DNA of 64,000 nucleotides, from positions 43,525 to 107,524 of the forward strand of contig CAPAOV010000009.1 in the NCBI GenBank assembly GCA_948579355.1, read 5' to 3'. This document shows positions 51,088 to 60,034 of this stretch, piece after piece. This stretch comes from an uncultured Eubacterium sp. (GTDB taxonomy: Bacteria; Bacillota; Clostridia; Lachnospirales; Lachnospiraceae). Below the pieces are notes generated by a model, which was not told the origin of the DNA, searched no databases, and saw nothing but the letters and a program-made list of their open reading frames with translations. Positions within the stretch are counted from its first letter, which is position 1; each line of letters begins with the position of its first letter. The position numbers and the translations under genes were made by a program.

Positions 51088-53187
51088 GTGAAAAGGACAA
51101 TGAAAATGCTTGCTTTGGCGCTGATATTTTCCGTCTTGCTGAACGGAACCACAATTGCGGCAAAACAGGCGAAAAAAACAACAATTAAAACAAAGAAGCT
51201 GACATTAAATGTTGGTAAGAAAAAGAGCATAACTTTGAAAAATAAGAAAAAGAAAGCTAAGTATACTTACAAATCTTCCAAACCAAAAATTGCCAAAGTT
51301 TCCAAGAAAGGTAAGATTACCGCACGCAAAGTCGGCAAAGCTAAGATTACCGTTCGGGAAAAACTGCAGAAAAAGACGAGAAAGGTAGGCGTTGTGAGCG
51401 TGACTGTAAGAAAACGGCAACCGGACAAAAACCGGACTGCGGATACTTCGGCAACCGCTTCCGCTACGCCGTCCCCTACTGCGACGGCAACACCAACTTC
51501 CACCGCTACAGCCACACCGTCCTCTACCGCAACGGCAACACCGACGCAAAAACCGACGGCTACTCCGGCACAGCCATCCGATTCCCGCATGAAAGCAACG
51601 CCGGATAAATTTACAAGCAAACAAAGCGGCGTCGGCTACGGAAAAATGATTGAGACAAAATATTACTCTACTACTACGGGTAAGGAGAGAAATGCCGTTG
51701 TCATTCTTCCGGAGGGTTATACGGAAGAGAAAAAATATCCTGTATTATATCTGTTCCACGGCGGCATGGGTGATGAAAAGGATTGGATTTCCGGCAGCGT
51801 TCAGACAATGATTGGCAATATGGTCGCCTCTAAGGAAGCAAATGAGATGATATTGGTAATGCCGAACTGCAGATGCCGTGAAGATGATTCAGCCGCCAAT
51901 GCCAATGGATTCGCCCTTGACCATGTGCAGTCCTTTGACAACTTCATTAATGATTTCAGAGATAATTTGATGCCTTTCATTAATAAGACATATTCCGTTG
52001 CCGAAGGCCGGGAAAACACCGCAGTTGCCGGACTCTCCATGGGAGGCCGCGTCTCTCTTCATATCGGGATTTCCCTTGCCGACAAAGTCGGATACACAGG
52101 CGCTTTCAGTCCTGCCTATGGAATTTTCCCTTACACGAACAACGGTCTCACAGAAGAAGGTCTGTTTACGGAAAAGACCTTTACCCTGCCGGATGAATAT
52201 AAGAACAACACGCTGATTATGATTAATAACGGTCTTCAGGATACGATGGTTCACAAGGAGCCGGAGCGGTATCACAATGCCCTTACTGCCAATGGCGTAA
52301 AACATTTTTACTATACCATTAAGGGCGGGCATGACTGGCCGGTTTGGCGCAATGGTTTTTACAACTTCGCCCGCTATGTATTTCAGGGCCCGGGCACCTT
52401 TGAAGTACCGGCCAATTATGACAAATCCAACAGCGCGGTTGTTTATGGAGAAAAACAGAGTAAGACCTACTACTCTACGACAACAAAAAAAGACCGCAAG
52501 GTAAATATAATTTTACCGGCCGGTTACACGACGGAAAAGAAATATCCTGTTCTCTACCTCCTGCATGGAATCGGTGGGGATGAAAACGAGTGGTTGACGG
52601 GCAAACCGCAATATGTTATCGGAAACCTGATTGCAAACGGTCAGGCAAAAGAAATGATTATCGTCATTCCAAACTGCCGCGCACGGGAAAACGATAAGGC
52701 CGTTACCGAGTTTTCTCTTGAGCACTATGCGGCATTCGATAATTTTATTAACGATTTGAGAGACAACCTCATGCCTTATATGAAAGAAAATTATTCGATT
52801 GCCGAGGGGCGCGAAAATACGGCGATTGCCGGATTTTCCATGGGCGGCCGCGAATCCTTAAATATCGGTCTCAATATGCCGGAAACATTCGGTTATATCG
52901 CGGCATTCAGTCCGGGATATGGCGTCTTTGCCTATGAGGCAAATGGTGTTGCCGAAAAAGGGCTGTTTACCGAAGAGACATTCCGGCTTCCGGATGAGTA
53001 TAAGAACAATACGCTTCTTATGCTTAACAATGGAAAGTCTGAGGGCGGCGAAAATGCACTGGGCGGAACCTGCCATAAAGTGTTGACGAAAAATGAGATT
53101 CCTCATATGTTCTATGTCACCGATGGCGGCCATGAAATGAAAGTCTGGAAACACGGATTGTATAATTTTGCAACACGGATTTTCTAA
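51088..53187 (+). CDS. Secreted tandem-domain carbohydrate esterase (CE1-like) with lysine-rich module
   Basis: A 699 aa protein. Signal peptide (1-24), lysine-rich Ig-like module (about 30-112), Thr/Pro linker (about 120-165), then two esterase-D-type alpha/beta hydrolase domains. The first (about 180-440) has Ser317 in AGLSMGGR and His in GGHDWPVW; the second (about 455-699) has Ser584 in AGFSMGGR and His682 in GGHEMKVW. The halves are clearly an internal duplication (KYPVLYLFHGGMGDEKDW and KYPVLYLLHGIGGDENEW). Likely feruloyl or acetyl esterase on plant xylan. GTG start; GGAGG is 13 bases upstream, a long spacing. Confidence 0.9.
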   Translation: MKRTMKMLALALIFSVLLNGTTIAAKQAKKTTIKTKKLTLNVGKKKSITLKNKKKKAKYTYKSSKPKIAKVSKKGKITARKVGKAKITVREKLQKKTRKVGVVSVTVRKRQPDKNRTADTSATASATPSPTATATPTSTATATPSSTATATPTQKPTATPAQPSDSRMKATPDKFTSKQSGVGYGKMIETKYYSTTTGKERNAVVILPEGYTEEKKYPVLYLFHGGMGDEKDWISGSVQTMIGNMVASKEANEMILVMPNCRCREDDSAANANGFALDHVQSFDNFINDFRDNLMPFINKTYSVAEGRENTAVAGLSMGGRVSLHIGISLADKVGYTGAFSPAYGIFPYTNNGLTEEGLFTEKTFTLPDEYKNNTLIMINNGLQDTMVHKEPERYHNALTANGVKHFYYTIKGGHDWPVWRNGFYNFARYVFQGPGTFEVPANYDKSNSAVVYGEKQSKTYYSTTTKKDRKVNIILPAGYTTEKKYPVLYLLHGIGGDENEWLTGKPQYVIGNLIANGQAKEMIIVIPNCRARENDKAVTEFSLEHYAAFDNFINDLRDNLMPYMKENYSIAEGRENTAIAGFSMGGRESLNIGLNMPETFGYIAAFSPGYGVFAYEANGVAEKGLFTEETFRLPDEYKNNTLLMLNNGKSEGGENALGGTCHKVLTKNEIPHMFYVTDGGHEMKVWKHGLYNFATRIF
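51450..51585. repeat. DNA tandem repeat encoding the esterase Thr/Pro/Ala linker
   Basis: Units of the form ACCGCTACAGCCACACC and variants, coding for TATPTSTATATPSSTA-like protein. Confidence 0.6.
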
Positions 53188-53269
53188 TGGGATAAAAAAT
53201 AATAGCTAAAATAACATACGACGCCGAAAACGGTTAGCTGTCAGAAATCTGTTTTGACAGAGGGATAGT

Positions 53270-53313
53270 GAAGTACGAGCAAAAACAGCTACGCTGCTTT
53301 TTGCTCGTACTTC
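53270..53313. repeat. Long hairpin upstream of the rhuM-like gene
   Basis: GAAGTACGAGCAAAAA and its complement form a 16-bp stem, continued by CAGC/GCTG after one bulged base, with loop TAC. It lies 30 bp before the start codon of the RhuM gene. The core CAGCTACGCTG resembles CAGCTTCGCTG in the hairpin at 45604. Confidence 0.75.
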
Positions 53314-53342
53314 CTCCGCTAAGCTTTGGAATGGAGATTATT

Positions 53343-54356
53343 ATGAACCCAAATACAGACTTAATTATTTATACAACGGATGACGGTATCACAAAAGTAG
53401 AAGCAACTTTTGACGGCGATACCGTTTGGCTGTCACAAGAGCAGATGTCAGAATTATTCCAAAGGGATAAGTCCACGATTTCCCGCCATATCAAAAATAT
53501 TTTTACCGAAGGCGAGTTGGACGAAAAAATGGTTGTTGCAGAAATTGCAACAACCAGTCCGCACGGTGCGATGAAAGGAAAAACACAAAGCAATATTACG
53601 CGGGTTTATAACCTCGATGTCATTATTTCTGTTGGCTACCGTGTAAAATCACTTCGTGGCACACAGTTCAGAATTTGGGCTATGGGAATTTTAAAGGAAT
53701 ATATGCAGAAAGGATTTGCTCTTGATGATGAGCGTTTAAAAGGGAACGGCGGCGGTTCTTATTGGAAAGAACTGCTTGACCGAATCAGAGATATTCGTTC
53801 CTCAGAAAAAGTTCTTTACAGACAAGTTCTTGATTTATACGCAACAAGCGTTGATTATAATCCGAAAGCCGCCGAATCCGTTAAGTTTTTTAAGATTGTT
53901 CAAAACAAACTGCACTTTGCGGCTCACGGACATACGGCGGCTGAAGTCATTTATCAGCGGGCAGACGCAGAAAAGCCGTTTATGGGATTAACTTCGTTTT
54001 CGGGTGAAATACCGGCGCTTAAAGATATTGGCGTTGCGAAAAATTATTTATCTGAAACAGAGCTTAAAGTTCTTAATAATCTTGTTTCCGGTTATTTCGA
54101 TTTTGCTGAAATCAATGCTATCGAGCATATACCGATGTATATGAGCGACTACATAGACCAGCTTGATACAGTACTATCATCTGGCAACAGAAAACTTCTG
54201 CAAAACAGCGGAACAATCAGTCACACTCAGGCAATCGAAAAAGCCAAACAAGAATATCGCAAATATCAGGAGAAAACAATTGCTCCCGTTGAGCAAGCAT
54301 ACCTTGATACCATTCATAATCTTGAAAGAGAAGTAAAAAATCAGATTAAAAAGTAG
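53343..54356 (+). CDS. RhuM family protein (virulence-associated RhuM / Fic-locus type)
   Basis: ATG 53343 follows GGAG and gives 337 aa. Family pattern: TVWLSQEQMSELFQRDKSTI (a helix-turn-helix-like start), TRVYNLDVIISVGYRVKSLRGTQFRIWA, and the later FSGEIPALKDIGVAKNYLSE. RhuM was first noted in Salmonella islands; homologues sit in mobile or defence regions, and the function is not settled. A long hairpin in its leader and lack of operon partners suggest recent arrival. Confidence 0.88.
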   Translation: MNPNTDLIIYTTDDGITKVEATFDGDTVWLSQEQMSELFQRDKSTISRHIKNIFTEGELDEKMVVAEIATTSPHGAMKGKTQSNITRVYNLDVIISVGYRVKSLRGTQFRIWAMGILKEYMQKGFALDDERLKGNGGGSYWKELLDRIRDIRSSEKVLYRQVLDLYATSVDYNPKAAESVKFFKIVQNKLHFAAHGHTAAEVIYQRADAEKPFMGLTSFSGEIPALKDIGVAKNYLSETELKVLNNLVSGYFDFAEINAIEHIPMYMSDYIDQLDTVLSSGNRKLLQNSGTISHTQAIEKAKQEYRKYQEKTIAPVEQAYLDTIHNLEREVKNQIKK

Positions 54357-54387
54357 GGCGCAATGCCCTGCCGGTTTTATTTTTTTA
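54355..54387 (+). terminator. Probable terminator between convergent genes
   Basis: A short stem AGGGC / GCCCT is followed by a T-rich run (TTTTATTTTTTT). The stem is only 5 bp, so the call is weak. Confidence 0.4.
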
Positions 54388-54984
54388 CTGTGCCGGTCTG
54401 AAATCAGCGGCCGGATGTTTACACACCGGACATACAAAATCTTCTGGCAGAGTCTCACCCTCATAAATATAGCCGCAGACCGTACAGACAAATCCTTTTT
54501 TCTTTTCCGGCGGCGCCGGCTTTATGTGGTCTTGATAATATTGATACGTTACCGACGGCACGCCGGAAAGCACGGCGGCGTCTGTGACATCTGCCAGAAA
54601 CAGCGTATGTGTTCCCAAATCCGTCATGGAAACAACGCTCGCACAGAGATAGGCGTTTGTTTCCTTGGCAAGAAATATCAGGCCGTTTTGCGAGCGGTAA
54701 AATTCGATTCCCTCTGCCTTGTTTACCTGCGCCCCGCTTTGGAACCCCCAATGACGATATGTTGCAAACGTGGATTTTTCACTTAGGACGGATACGTTAA
54801 AAATACCCGTCTTTACTATCATATCGTGAGTATAGTTATCTTTGTTTACGGCGACGACAATCCGGTTGGGAGAAACCGTCACCTGTGTGACCGTATTGAC
54901 GACACATCCGTTATCTTTATCGCCATCCCGCGCAGTTAAAATATATAATCCATAGCTGAGACGAAACATTGCGCTCATATCCAT
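54385..54984 (-). CDS. Flavin reductase - rubredoxin fusion (high molecular weight rubredoxin type)
   Basis: A 199 aa protein. Residues 1-155 are a flavin reductase-like FMN-binding domain (SYGLYILTARDGDKDNGCVV), and the C-terminal 40 residues are a rubredoxin with both Cys pairs (FVCTVCGYIY and FVCPVCKHP). Such fusions, known as Hrb in Moorella and related Clostridia, pass electrons from NAD(P)H to flavodiiron proteins for oxygen or NO reduction. A role in oxidative stress defence is likely. It stands alone. Confidence 0.88.
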   Translation of the reverse strand: MDMSAMFRLSYGLYILTARDGDKDNGCVVNTVTQVTVSPNRIVVAVNKDNYTHDMIVKTGIFNVSVLSEKSTFATYRHWGFQSGAQVNKAEGIEFYRSQNGLIFLAKETNAYLCASVVSMTDLGTHTLFLADVTDAAVLSGVPSVTYQYYQDHIKPAPPEKKKGFVCTVCGYIYEGETLPEDFVCPVCKHPAADFRPAQ

Positions 54985-55088
54985 ATTTTACTTTCCTCCT
55001 GCTTATTTTATATTTACGAATTACCGGAAGTGGACTGACCAAGAGCTACAGCTCTCTCACCCCCGGACACCCTAATCCTATAAGAGAA

Positions 55089-55120
55089 AAAGGATATCAG
55101 GGATTAACCTGATATCCTTT
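55089..55120 (-). terminator. Terminator of the GH127 gene
   Basis: A 13-bp stem AAAGGATATCAGG / CCTGATATCCTTT with a 6-nt loop and, on the minus strand, a T-rich run after it. Confidence 0.85.
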
Positions 55121-55131
55121 CTTTATTTTTT

Positions 55132-58100
55132 CTATTTGCGAATCTTTATTGTTTTTGTTTTCTTCAGCTTTCCAACCTTTACGGTTACTTTTACTTTACC
55201 CTTTTTGCGGGCTTTTAATACAACTTTATTCGCTGATTTTTTCTTCAATTTGGCAAGTTTCTTTTTGTTGACACTCCATTTTGCCTTACCTTTAATATTC
55301 TTTTTCTTAACTGTAAGTACAATGGATTTTCCTTTCTTCACTGACTTCTTGCCAACAATGGAAATTGATGCTTTTTTCTTCTTTGGTGGTGGTGTCACTG
55401 TTACTACTTTATTATTATCCTCTTTCTGATTATTATTTATTACCGCTTCTTCTTTTGCTTTAATGACAACCTGATAATCTGCTGTCGTCTTATGGTCTTC
55501 GGCATATACTTTTACATTTAATGTAAGAGGACTGCCTGTAAAGTTATATTTCTGCTCTTTTGTATCATCTACAAGTTTATCATTGATATACAGTAAGCCG
55601 TATGTGTCGGCAATCACATATTTCAACGCCACGGTAGCAGTACCTTTCGGAACAACAACCGTATAAGTTTTATTGCTGTTGCTTACTTCGCCCACCGAAC
55701 TTGTCAGCGATTTCAGGGATGCCTGATTGCTGAAGTTCTGCGTCATGTACAGACCGCCAACCAGACGCGCGCTTGCCTCTGTGGCAGAAGCACTCTCAAA
55801 GCGTACCGGCAATACCGTATACTCTTTCGTATCGCCCTGCGGAGTAATTTTCTTTACATTCTGTTTCAATACATCATCCGGAATAGAAATGTATTCGGTG
55901 TAGAAACTATCTTTACCGTCATATGCCAGCTTTTTATCTGCAATTACCGTGTTGCCTACGGAAATTTTCAGCGTCTTGCCGTTGTCCTCTTTGGCGAACT
56001 GGCACAACAGGGAATTTCCTTTATCCGGATTAACGATGAGGTTATAAGTAAAGTAACCACCGGCATTTGCCAGACGGGTACTACCGCCATCAGAAATCGT
56101 TCCCGCTATGGAATTCTTTTCCTCCATCTGATGAATTACATCATTTTCATACTGACCATATCCCGGCTGCGTAGAGTCTAACATACTGGCACTCAAGCGT
56201 GCATTTTCTTTTCCTGCCAATATCTGGCTTTCATCGCTTTCAGCGTAAGCGCTGCTAAAGTACCAGTAAATACCATAGCGCTCATCGTTTAATGTATTAA
56301 ACGGTACGAACTGCAATCCTCCGTTAAACGTCTTCTCGGCATCTGTTCCCGCAATATGGAATGACAGTGTTTCGCTATTCGTATCTTTTACGAGATAGTT
56401 CTCAATCTTGTCGATATATTCAATCGCCGATATATTTTCCTGAATGGTTAATGTCTCACTGGCAAATGGTGGAGCTGCTTTCGAGTCGCCATACCCAATC
56501 TTATACGACTTTGACTCGCTGCCTACCACTTTGTACAGCGGAGCTGTTAAATCAGCGCCTGCCCATGTCGTAGAACTCATTTTCTCTTTCCCTAATTTTG
56601 CAGCCAGCACCGTCGGCCCATAGCGGAATGCATAGACGGAATTATTATCCGCAAGCCCGAACGCATCTACTGCCATCGGATATTCCATCGTCACTACATC
56701 GCCATCTTTCCACTCACGCTCGAGAAGAATATAACCGCCGGAGCCTACTGCTGCCGTCTCTTTCTGTCCATTGACAGTTACCGTGGCATTCTTATGCATC
56801 CAATCAGGTACGCGCAACGCCAATGCCGCGGTAGCAATTGCTCCCTCGCCCAGTGCATTAATCGTAAAGGTAGCCTTTTCTGATTTTGTGACGTCTGACT
56901 GCTGCGTCACAACAAGGTTTTTCTCTTCCCATGTTACTTTTGAAGAAACATATTGGTTTACAATCAATGTGTCATTGGCGCGGAAGTACATACTGTCTCC
57001 CAATTTGGTGAAGTTTTCCATTCCGCTGCCGGTACAGCACCAGAACTTATTCGTTGCCGGATCGGAAGTACCAAACGTCTTGAAATATCCGGTTGCCATT
57101 GGAATGAAATATGCCGCTGCTCCCGTTTCGGATTTTACTGCTCCCATAATGGAGTTACGGAGCGTTGTCTCATAGTAATCGGCATATTTTTTATCGCCTG
57201 TCACTTTAAATAATTCTCTCGCCAGTTTCAACATATTATGAGCACAGCAGCTCTCACAGTTTGTCTGTGTCCTCGTGCTGTCCTGAGCATTATCTTTGCG
57301 GAAATGCTCCATAACGCTGACGCCGCCGGTTATGTAAGAATGTCTCTGTACCGCAATATCAAAGAACTTCTTTGTATATTCTAAATATACGTCATCCTCT
57401 GCCACAGCATCGCCTGTCTGTTTTAATACCGTATAACGCTTGAGCGCGCCTACGAATTTAGGAATGAGTGTGTTGGCATGTTTACCATTTAGACAATTCT
57501 TCTTGCCATTTGCAATCGTCTTAAAAAGATTTGTCTCGTCGAATTTATGAGCTGCTTCCAAGTGCTTTTTGTCTCTGGAGTATAAATACAGCTCGTACAG
57601 ACAATCATTCATGCCGCCGTATTCGATTCCCAATACTCTTGCCTGCAGTGCAGCATCCCATTTGCTGACACGGTTATAAATCCAGTCGCCTAATTTCTTT
57701 GCTACGTCAAGCGCCTGCTCATTTCCGGTATACTTATAAGTATCTACGAGACCGGCTACCATTTTGTGCATGTTGTACCACGGTACCCATGTACCTGCCG
57801 TAGTTCCCTGCTCCAAAAGGTCAAACTGCTTCTCTACGTTTTCTTTATCTTGAACCTGTGCCCCAAAGATAAAACCGGTTCCCAATTTATCCTGACATTC
57901 TGCCAGTCCGGCAATAATCGCATCCAGCTTATCTTTTAATTCCTTATCGCCTGTTACTTTAATCGCCTGTGCAACGGCGGTAAGATAATGTCCGACGCTG
58001 TGGCCGGCCAGCAGACCGCTCTCCCAGCCGCCGTAGGATTTTGCACTCGTATCTATACCCGCTGTCTCACGGTAATGGGCTAATATGCGGTCATTATCAA

Positions 58101-58608
58101 ATTTCTTGAGAAATACGATATCTTCTTTTTGCGCCGATAAATAATAATTGTCAAGAACTTCGACTTCATTTAATTCAAACTGCTCTGCCGGCCCTATCTC
58201 TGAGTCTGCCAGCACAACAAAAGTGAATTTGCGTGTTTTTGCATAATCATCCATCTTGATTGTTCCCTCCAATATTACTTCGACATCCGGTTCCCCTTTT
58301 TTCGGTCTCGTTACCTTTCCGTCATTGGCAATCACTGATTCATTTGATGATTTCCACGAAATCTTACTCCCCTTTGCCCCCTGTGCCGGCAGTGTTAAAT
58401 CGGATACAATATGTTTCGCCGAAAACTTAATATCCGCCGCATCGGATGAAACAATTGCCATCGCACTTGCCGATTGTTCACCTGCAGCCGCATCTGCTGC
58501 CTGTGAGATTGTCGCTGCATTTGGTACGGCTGTTCCAATCATCATGGCGCCTGCCATCACGATTGCCAATCCGCTTTTAAACCATTTTTGATATCTTTTG
58601 ACATTCAT
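55132..58608 (-). CDS. Secreted GH127 beta-L-arabinofuranosidase with Ig-like and lysine-rich modules
   Basis: An 1158 aa protein; ATG follows GGAGG. Signal peptide (to about 38), a degenerate bacterial Ig domain (about 55-130), then a GH127-type (alpha/alpha)6 domain (about 145-700) with the zinc/cysteine region TNCESCCAHNMLKLARE and VMEHF before it. Beta-sandwich domains follow to about 1030, and a lysine-rich Ig-like module ends the protein (GKAKWSVNKKKLAKLKKK). GH127 enzymes release beta-L-arabinofuranose, for example from hydroxyproline-rich glycoproteins. A promoter and a divergent AraC gene lie upstream. Confidence 0.9.
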   Translation of the reverse strand: MNVKRYQKWFKSGLAIVMAGAMMIGTAVPNAATISQAADAAAGEQSASAMAIVSSDAADIKFSAKHIVSDLTLPAQGAKGSKISWKSSNESVIANDGKVTRPKKGEPDVEVILEGTIKMDDYAKTRKFTFVVLADSEIGPAEQFELNEVEVLDNYYLSAQKEDIVFLKKFDNDRILAHYRETAGIDTSAKSYGGWESGLLAGHSVGHYLTAVAQAIKVTGDKELKDKLDAIIAGLAECQDKLGTGFIFGAQVQDKENVEKQFDLLEQGTTAGTWVPWYNMHKMVAGLVDTYKYTGNEQALDVAKKLGDWIYNRVSKWDAALQARVLGIEYGGMNDCLYELYLYSRDKKHLEAAHKFDETNLFKTIANGKKNCLNGKHANTLIPKFVGALKRYTVLKQTGDAVAEDDVYLEYTKKFFDIAVQRHSYITGGVSVMEHFRKDNAQDSTRTQTNCESCCAHNMLKLARELFKVTGDKKYADYYETTLRNSIMGAVKSETGAAAYFIPMATGYFKTFGTSDPATNKFWCCTGSGMENFTKLGDSMYFRANDTLIVNQYVSSKVTWEEKNLVVTQQSDVTKSEKATFTINALGEGAIATAALALRVPDWMHKNATVTVNGQKETAAVGSGGYILLEREWKDGDVVTMEYPMAVDAFGLADNNSVYAFRYGPTVLAAKLGKEKMSSTTWAGADLTAPLYKVVGSESKSYKIGYGDSKAAPPFASETLTIQENISAIEYIDKIENYLVKDTNSETLSFHIAGTDAEKTFNGGLQFVPFNTLNDERYGIYWYFSSAYAESDESQILAGKENARLSASMLDSTQPGYGQYENDVIHQMEEKNSIAGTISDGGSTRLANAGGYFTYNLIVNPDKGNSLLCQFAKEDNGKTLKISVGNTVIADKKLAYDGKDSFYTEYISIPDDVLKQNVKKITPQGDTKEYTVLPVRFESASATEASARLVGGLYMTQNFSNQASLKSLTSSVGEVSNSNKTYTVVVPKGTATVALKYVIADTYGLLYINDKLVDDTKEQKYNFTGSPLTLNVKVYAEDHKTTADYQVVIKAKEEAVINNNQKEDNNKVVTVTPPPKKKKASISIVGKKSVKKGKSIVLTVKKKNIKGKAKWSVNKKKLAKLKKKSANKVVLKARKKGKVKVTVKVGKLKKTKTIKIRK

Positions 58609-58630
58609 ACGCCTACCTCCATAAAAATTT

Positions 58631-58660
58631 ATTATATTTACTATCTCACAGATTCGGCAA
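58631..58660 (-). promoter_or_regulatory. Promoter of the GH127 gene
   Basis: On the minus strand TTGCCG (58655-58660), an 18-nt spacer and TATAAT (58631-58636). Confidence 0.6.
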
Positions 58661-58689
58661 TTGGTAAATAGAAAATAAAAATATTTGGT

Positions 58690-58718
58690 TTGAAAAAGTA
58701 AGATTTTTGTTATATACT
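58690..58718 (+). promoter_or_regulatory. Promoter of the AraC gene
   Basis: TTGAAA (58690-58695), 17 nt, TATACT (58713-58718). It is divergent from the GH127 promoter with only 29 bp between the two -35 boxes, so one bound activator could act on both. Confidence 0.65.
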
Positions 58719-58776
58719 AATATTCAGAAAATATCGTTTTTATACGGTTGGCGGCTATGATTGAGGAGGTTTATAA

Positions 58777-59595
58777 ATGGAAAATATTACAATTTCTACA
58801 GCGGCACAGATAAATTATAAGTTCTGCGGATTACTGGAAGCAAAGTCTCCCGACTGGACGCATATGTCGCGCCATTTAGAAGAGTATCAATTGATTATCG
58901 TCACTGACGGCACTCTTCATATTGCCGACGCCAATCAGCACTATGAAATCAGCGCCAATGAATATCTGATTATGAAATCCGGCTACCAATACGGAGATAA
59001 GCCGTCGCTCTGCTCTTTCTACTGGCTTCATTTTGAATGTCCCATGCTGCACATTGCGAACGAACCGGTTTTTACCCTTCCTCTCCGCGGAACCATTTCC
59101 TCCATGAATCGAATAAGAGCTGCTTTTACGCAGCTCAATGATGTAGAATTTACTTATGAAGATAAGAGGACAAATAATTTATATGCCATGAATATCTTAT
59201 TGGAAATTTATAACCAGATACAGGCAAGCGCTTCGTCTGCGAACCATTCCTTTAAAGACTACCTGTTACAAAATGTAAGAAATTACATTAAATGGAATAG
59301 GGCCTATCACCTCACCGTCTCCGATTTGGCCAAATATCTTGGCTACCATCCCAAGTATTTATCTTCCTTGTTTCACAAGGAAATAGGTATCACCTTAAAG
59401 CAGTTCCTGATTAATGAAACAATGGAATGTGCAAAAGTGGAGCTCTGTAACTCGAACCGAAGCATTGTTTCCATCGCACTCAGTCTCGGCTTTTGTGATG
59501 GCCATGCCTTTTCGTATGCGTTTAAACATCATACCGGCATGACCCCTACCGAATACCGGAACAGCCATCACCCGATTGACCGCAACAGCGATTAA
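58777..59595 (+). CDS. AraC-family regulator beside GH127
   Basis: A 272 aa regulator: cupin-like sensor domain (about 1-150; IIVTDGTLHIADANQHYEI) and two helix-turn-helix units at the end (LTVSDLAKYLGYHPKYLSSL and VSIALSLGFCDGHAFSYAF), closing with GMTPTEYRNS. AGGAGG precedes the ATG. It is divergent from GH127 and most likely its activator, sensing arabinose or an oligosaccharide. The 3' end overlaps the next convergent gene by 4 bp. Confidence 0.9.
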   Translation: MENITISTAAQINYKFCGLLEAKSPDWTHMSRHLEEYQLIIVTDGTLHIADANQHYEISANEYLIMKSGYQYGDKPSLCSFYWLHFECPMLHIANEPVFTLPLRGTISSMNRIRAAFTQLNDVEFTYEDKRTNNLYAMNILLEIYNQIQASASSANHSFKDYLLQNVRNYIKWNRAYHLTVSDLAKYLGYHPKYLSSLFHKEIGITLKQFLINETMECAKVELCNSNRSIVSIALSLGFCDGHAFSYAFKHHTGMTPTEYRNSHHPIDRNSD

Positions 59596-60029
59596 TTTGT
59601 TTCCGTTGTCTTTTCTGTCTCCTCTTTCTTTTCTTCCGTACCGGCCGCATTTTCTTTTTTCTGTTCTTCCTCTTTCAATTTCACTAAAGCCTCATCCAGC
59701 TCTTTTTCGCCAATCTTACCATTGATTAATGAAGTCCAGACATCTTTTTCACCCGTCAGCGGTTTGTACTTTTCCAATTTCATCAACTGCGACGCCTTGC
59801 GGTAATTTACCCTTAACTGGCGCAAATTGTCGTGACGCTGTTTGAATGACAGACCGGATGCTTTATCATTATAAAGAGAAGAACGAATCGCCTCCAGCCC
59901 CATCGACTTAGAAGAGTTAATGAAACTATCCATTGATTGTTTCCTTGCCTGTGCGGCTATCTTCTTTTCTTTCGCTGCTTTCGTGCTTTTGTACAGGCGA
60001 TTGCCTCCCATTTGATTACTTACTCTCAT
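59592..60029 (-). CDS. Unrecognised coiled, basic-then-acidic protein
   Basis: A 145 aa protein without signal peptide or membrane segment. The N-terminus (MRVSNQMGGNRLYKS) recalls the first residues of flagellar hook-junction proteins, but nothing further matches. The middle is basic and helical (KQRHDNLRQLRVNYRKASQL), and the last 40 residues are almost all Glu, Lys and Thr. It lies 5 bp after the LytTR gene and is surely cotranscribed. I do not recognise the family. Confidence 0.6.
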   Translation of the reverse strand: MRVSNQMGGNRLYKSTKAAKEKKIAAQARKQSMDSFINSSKSMGLEAIRSSLYNDKASGLSFKQRHDNLRQLRVNYRKASQLMKLEKYKPLTGEKDVWTSLINGKIGEKELDEALVKLKEEEQKKENAAGTEEKKEETEKTTETN

Positions 60030-60034
60030 ACTTG

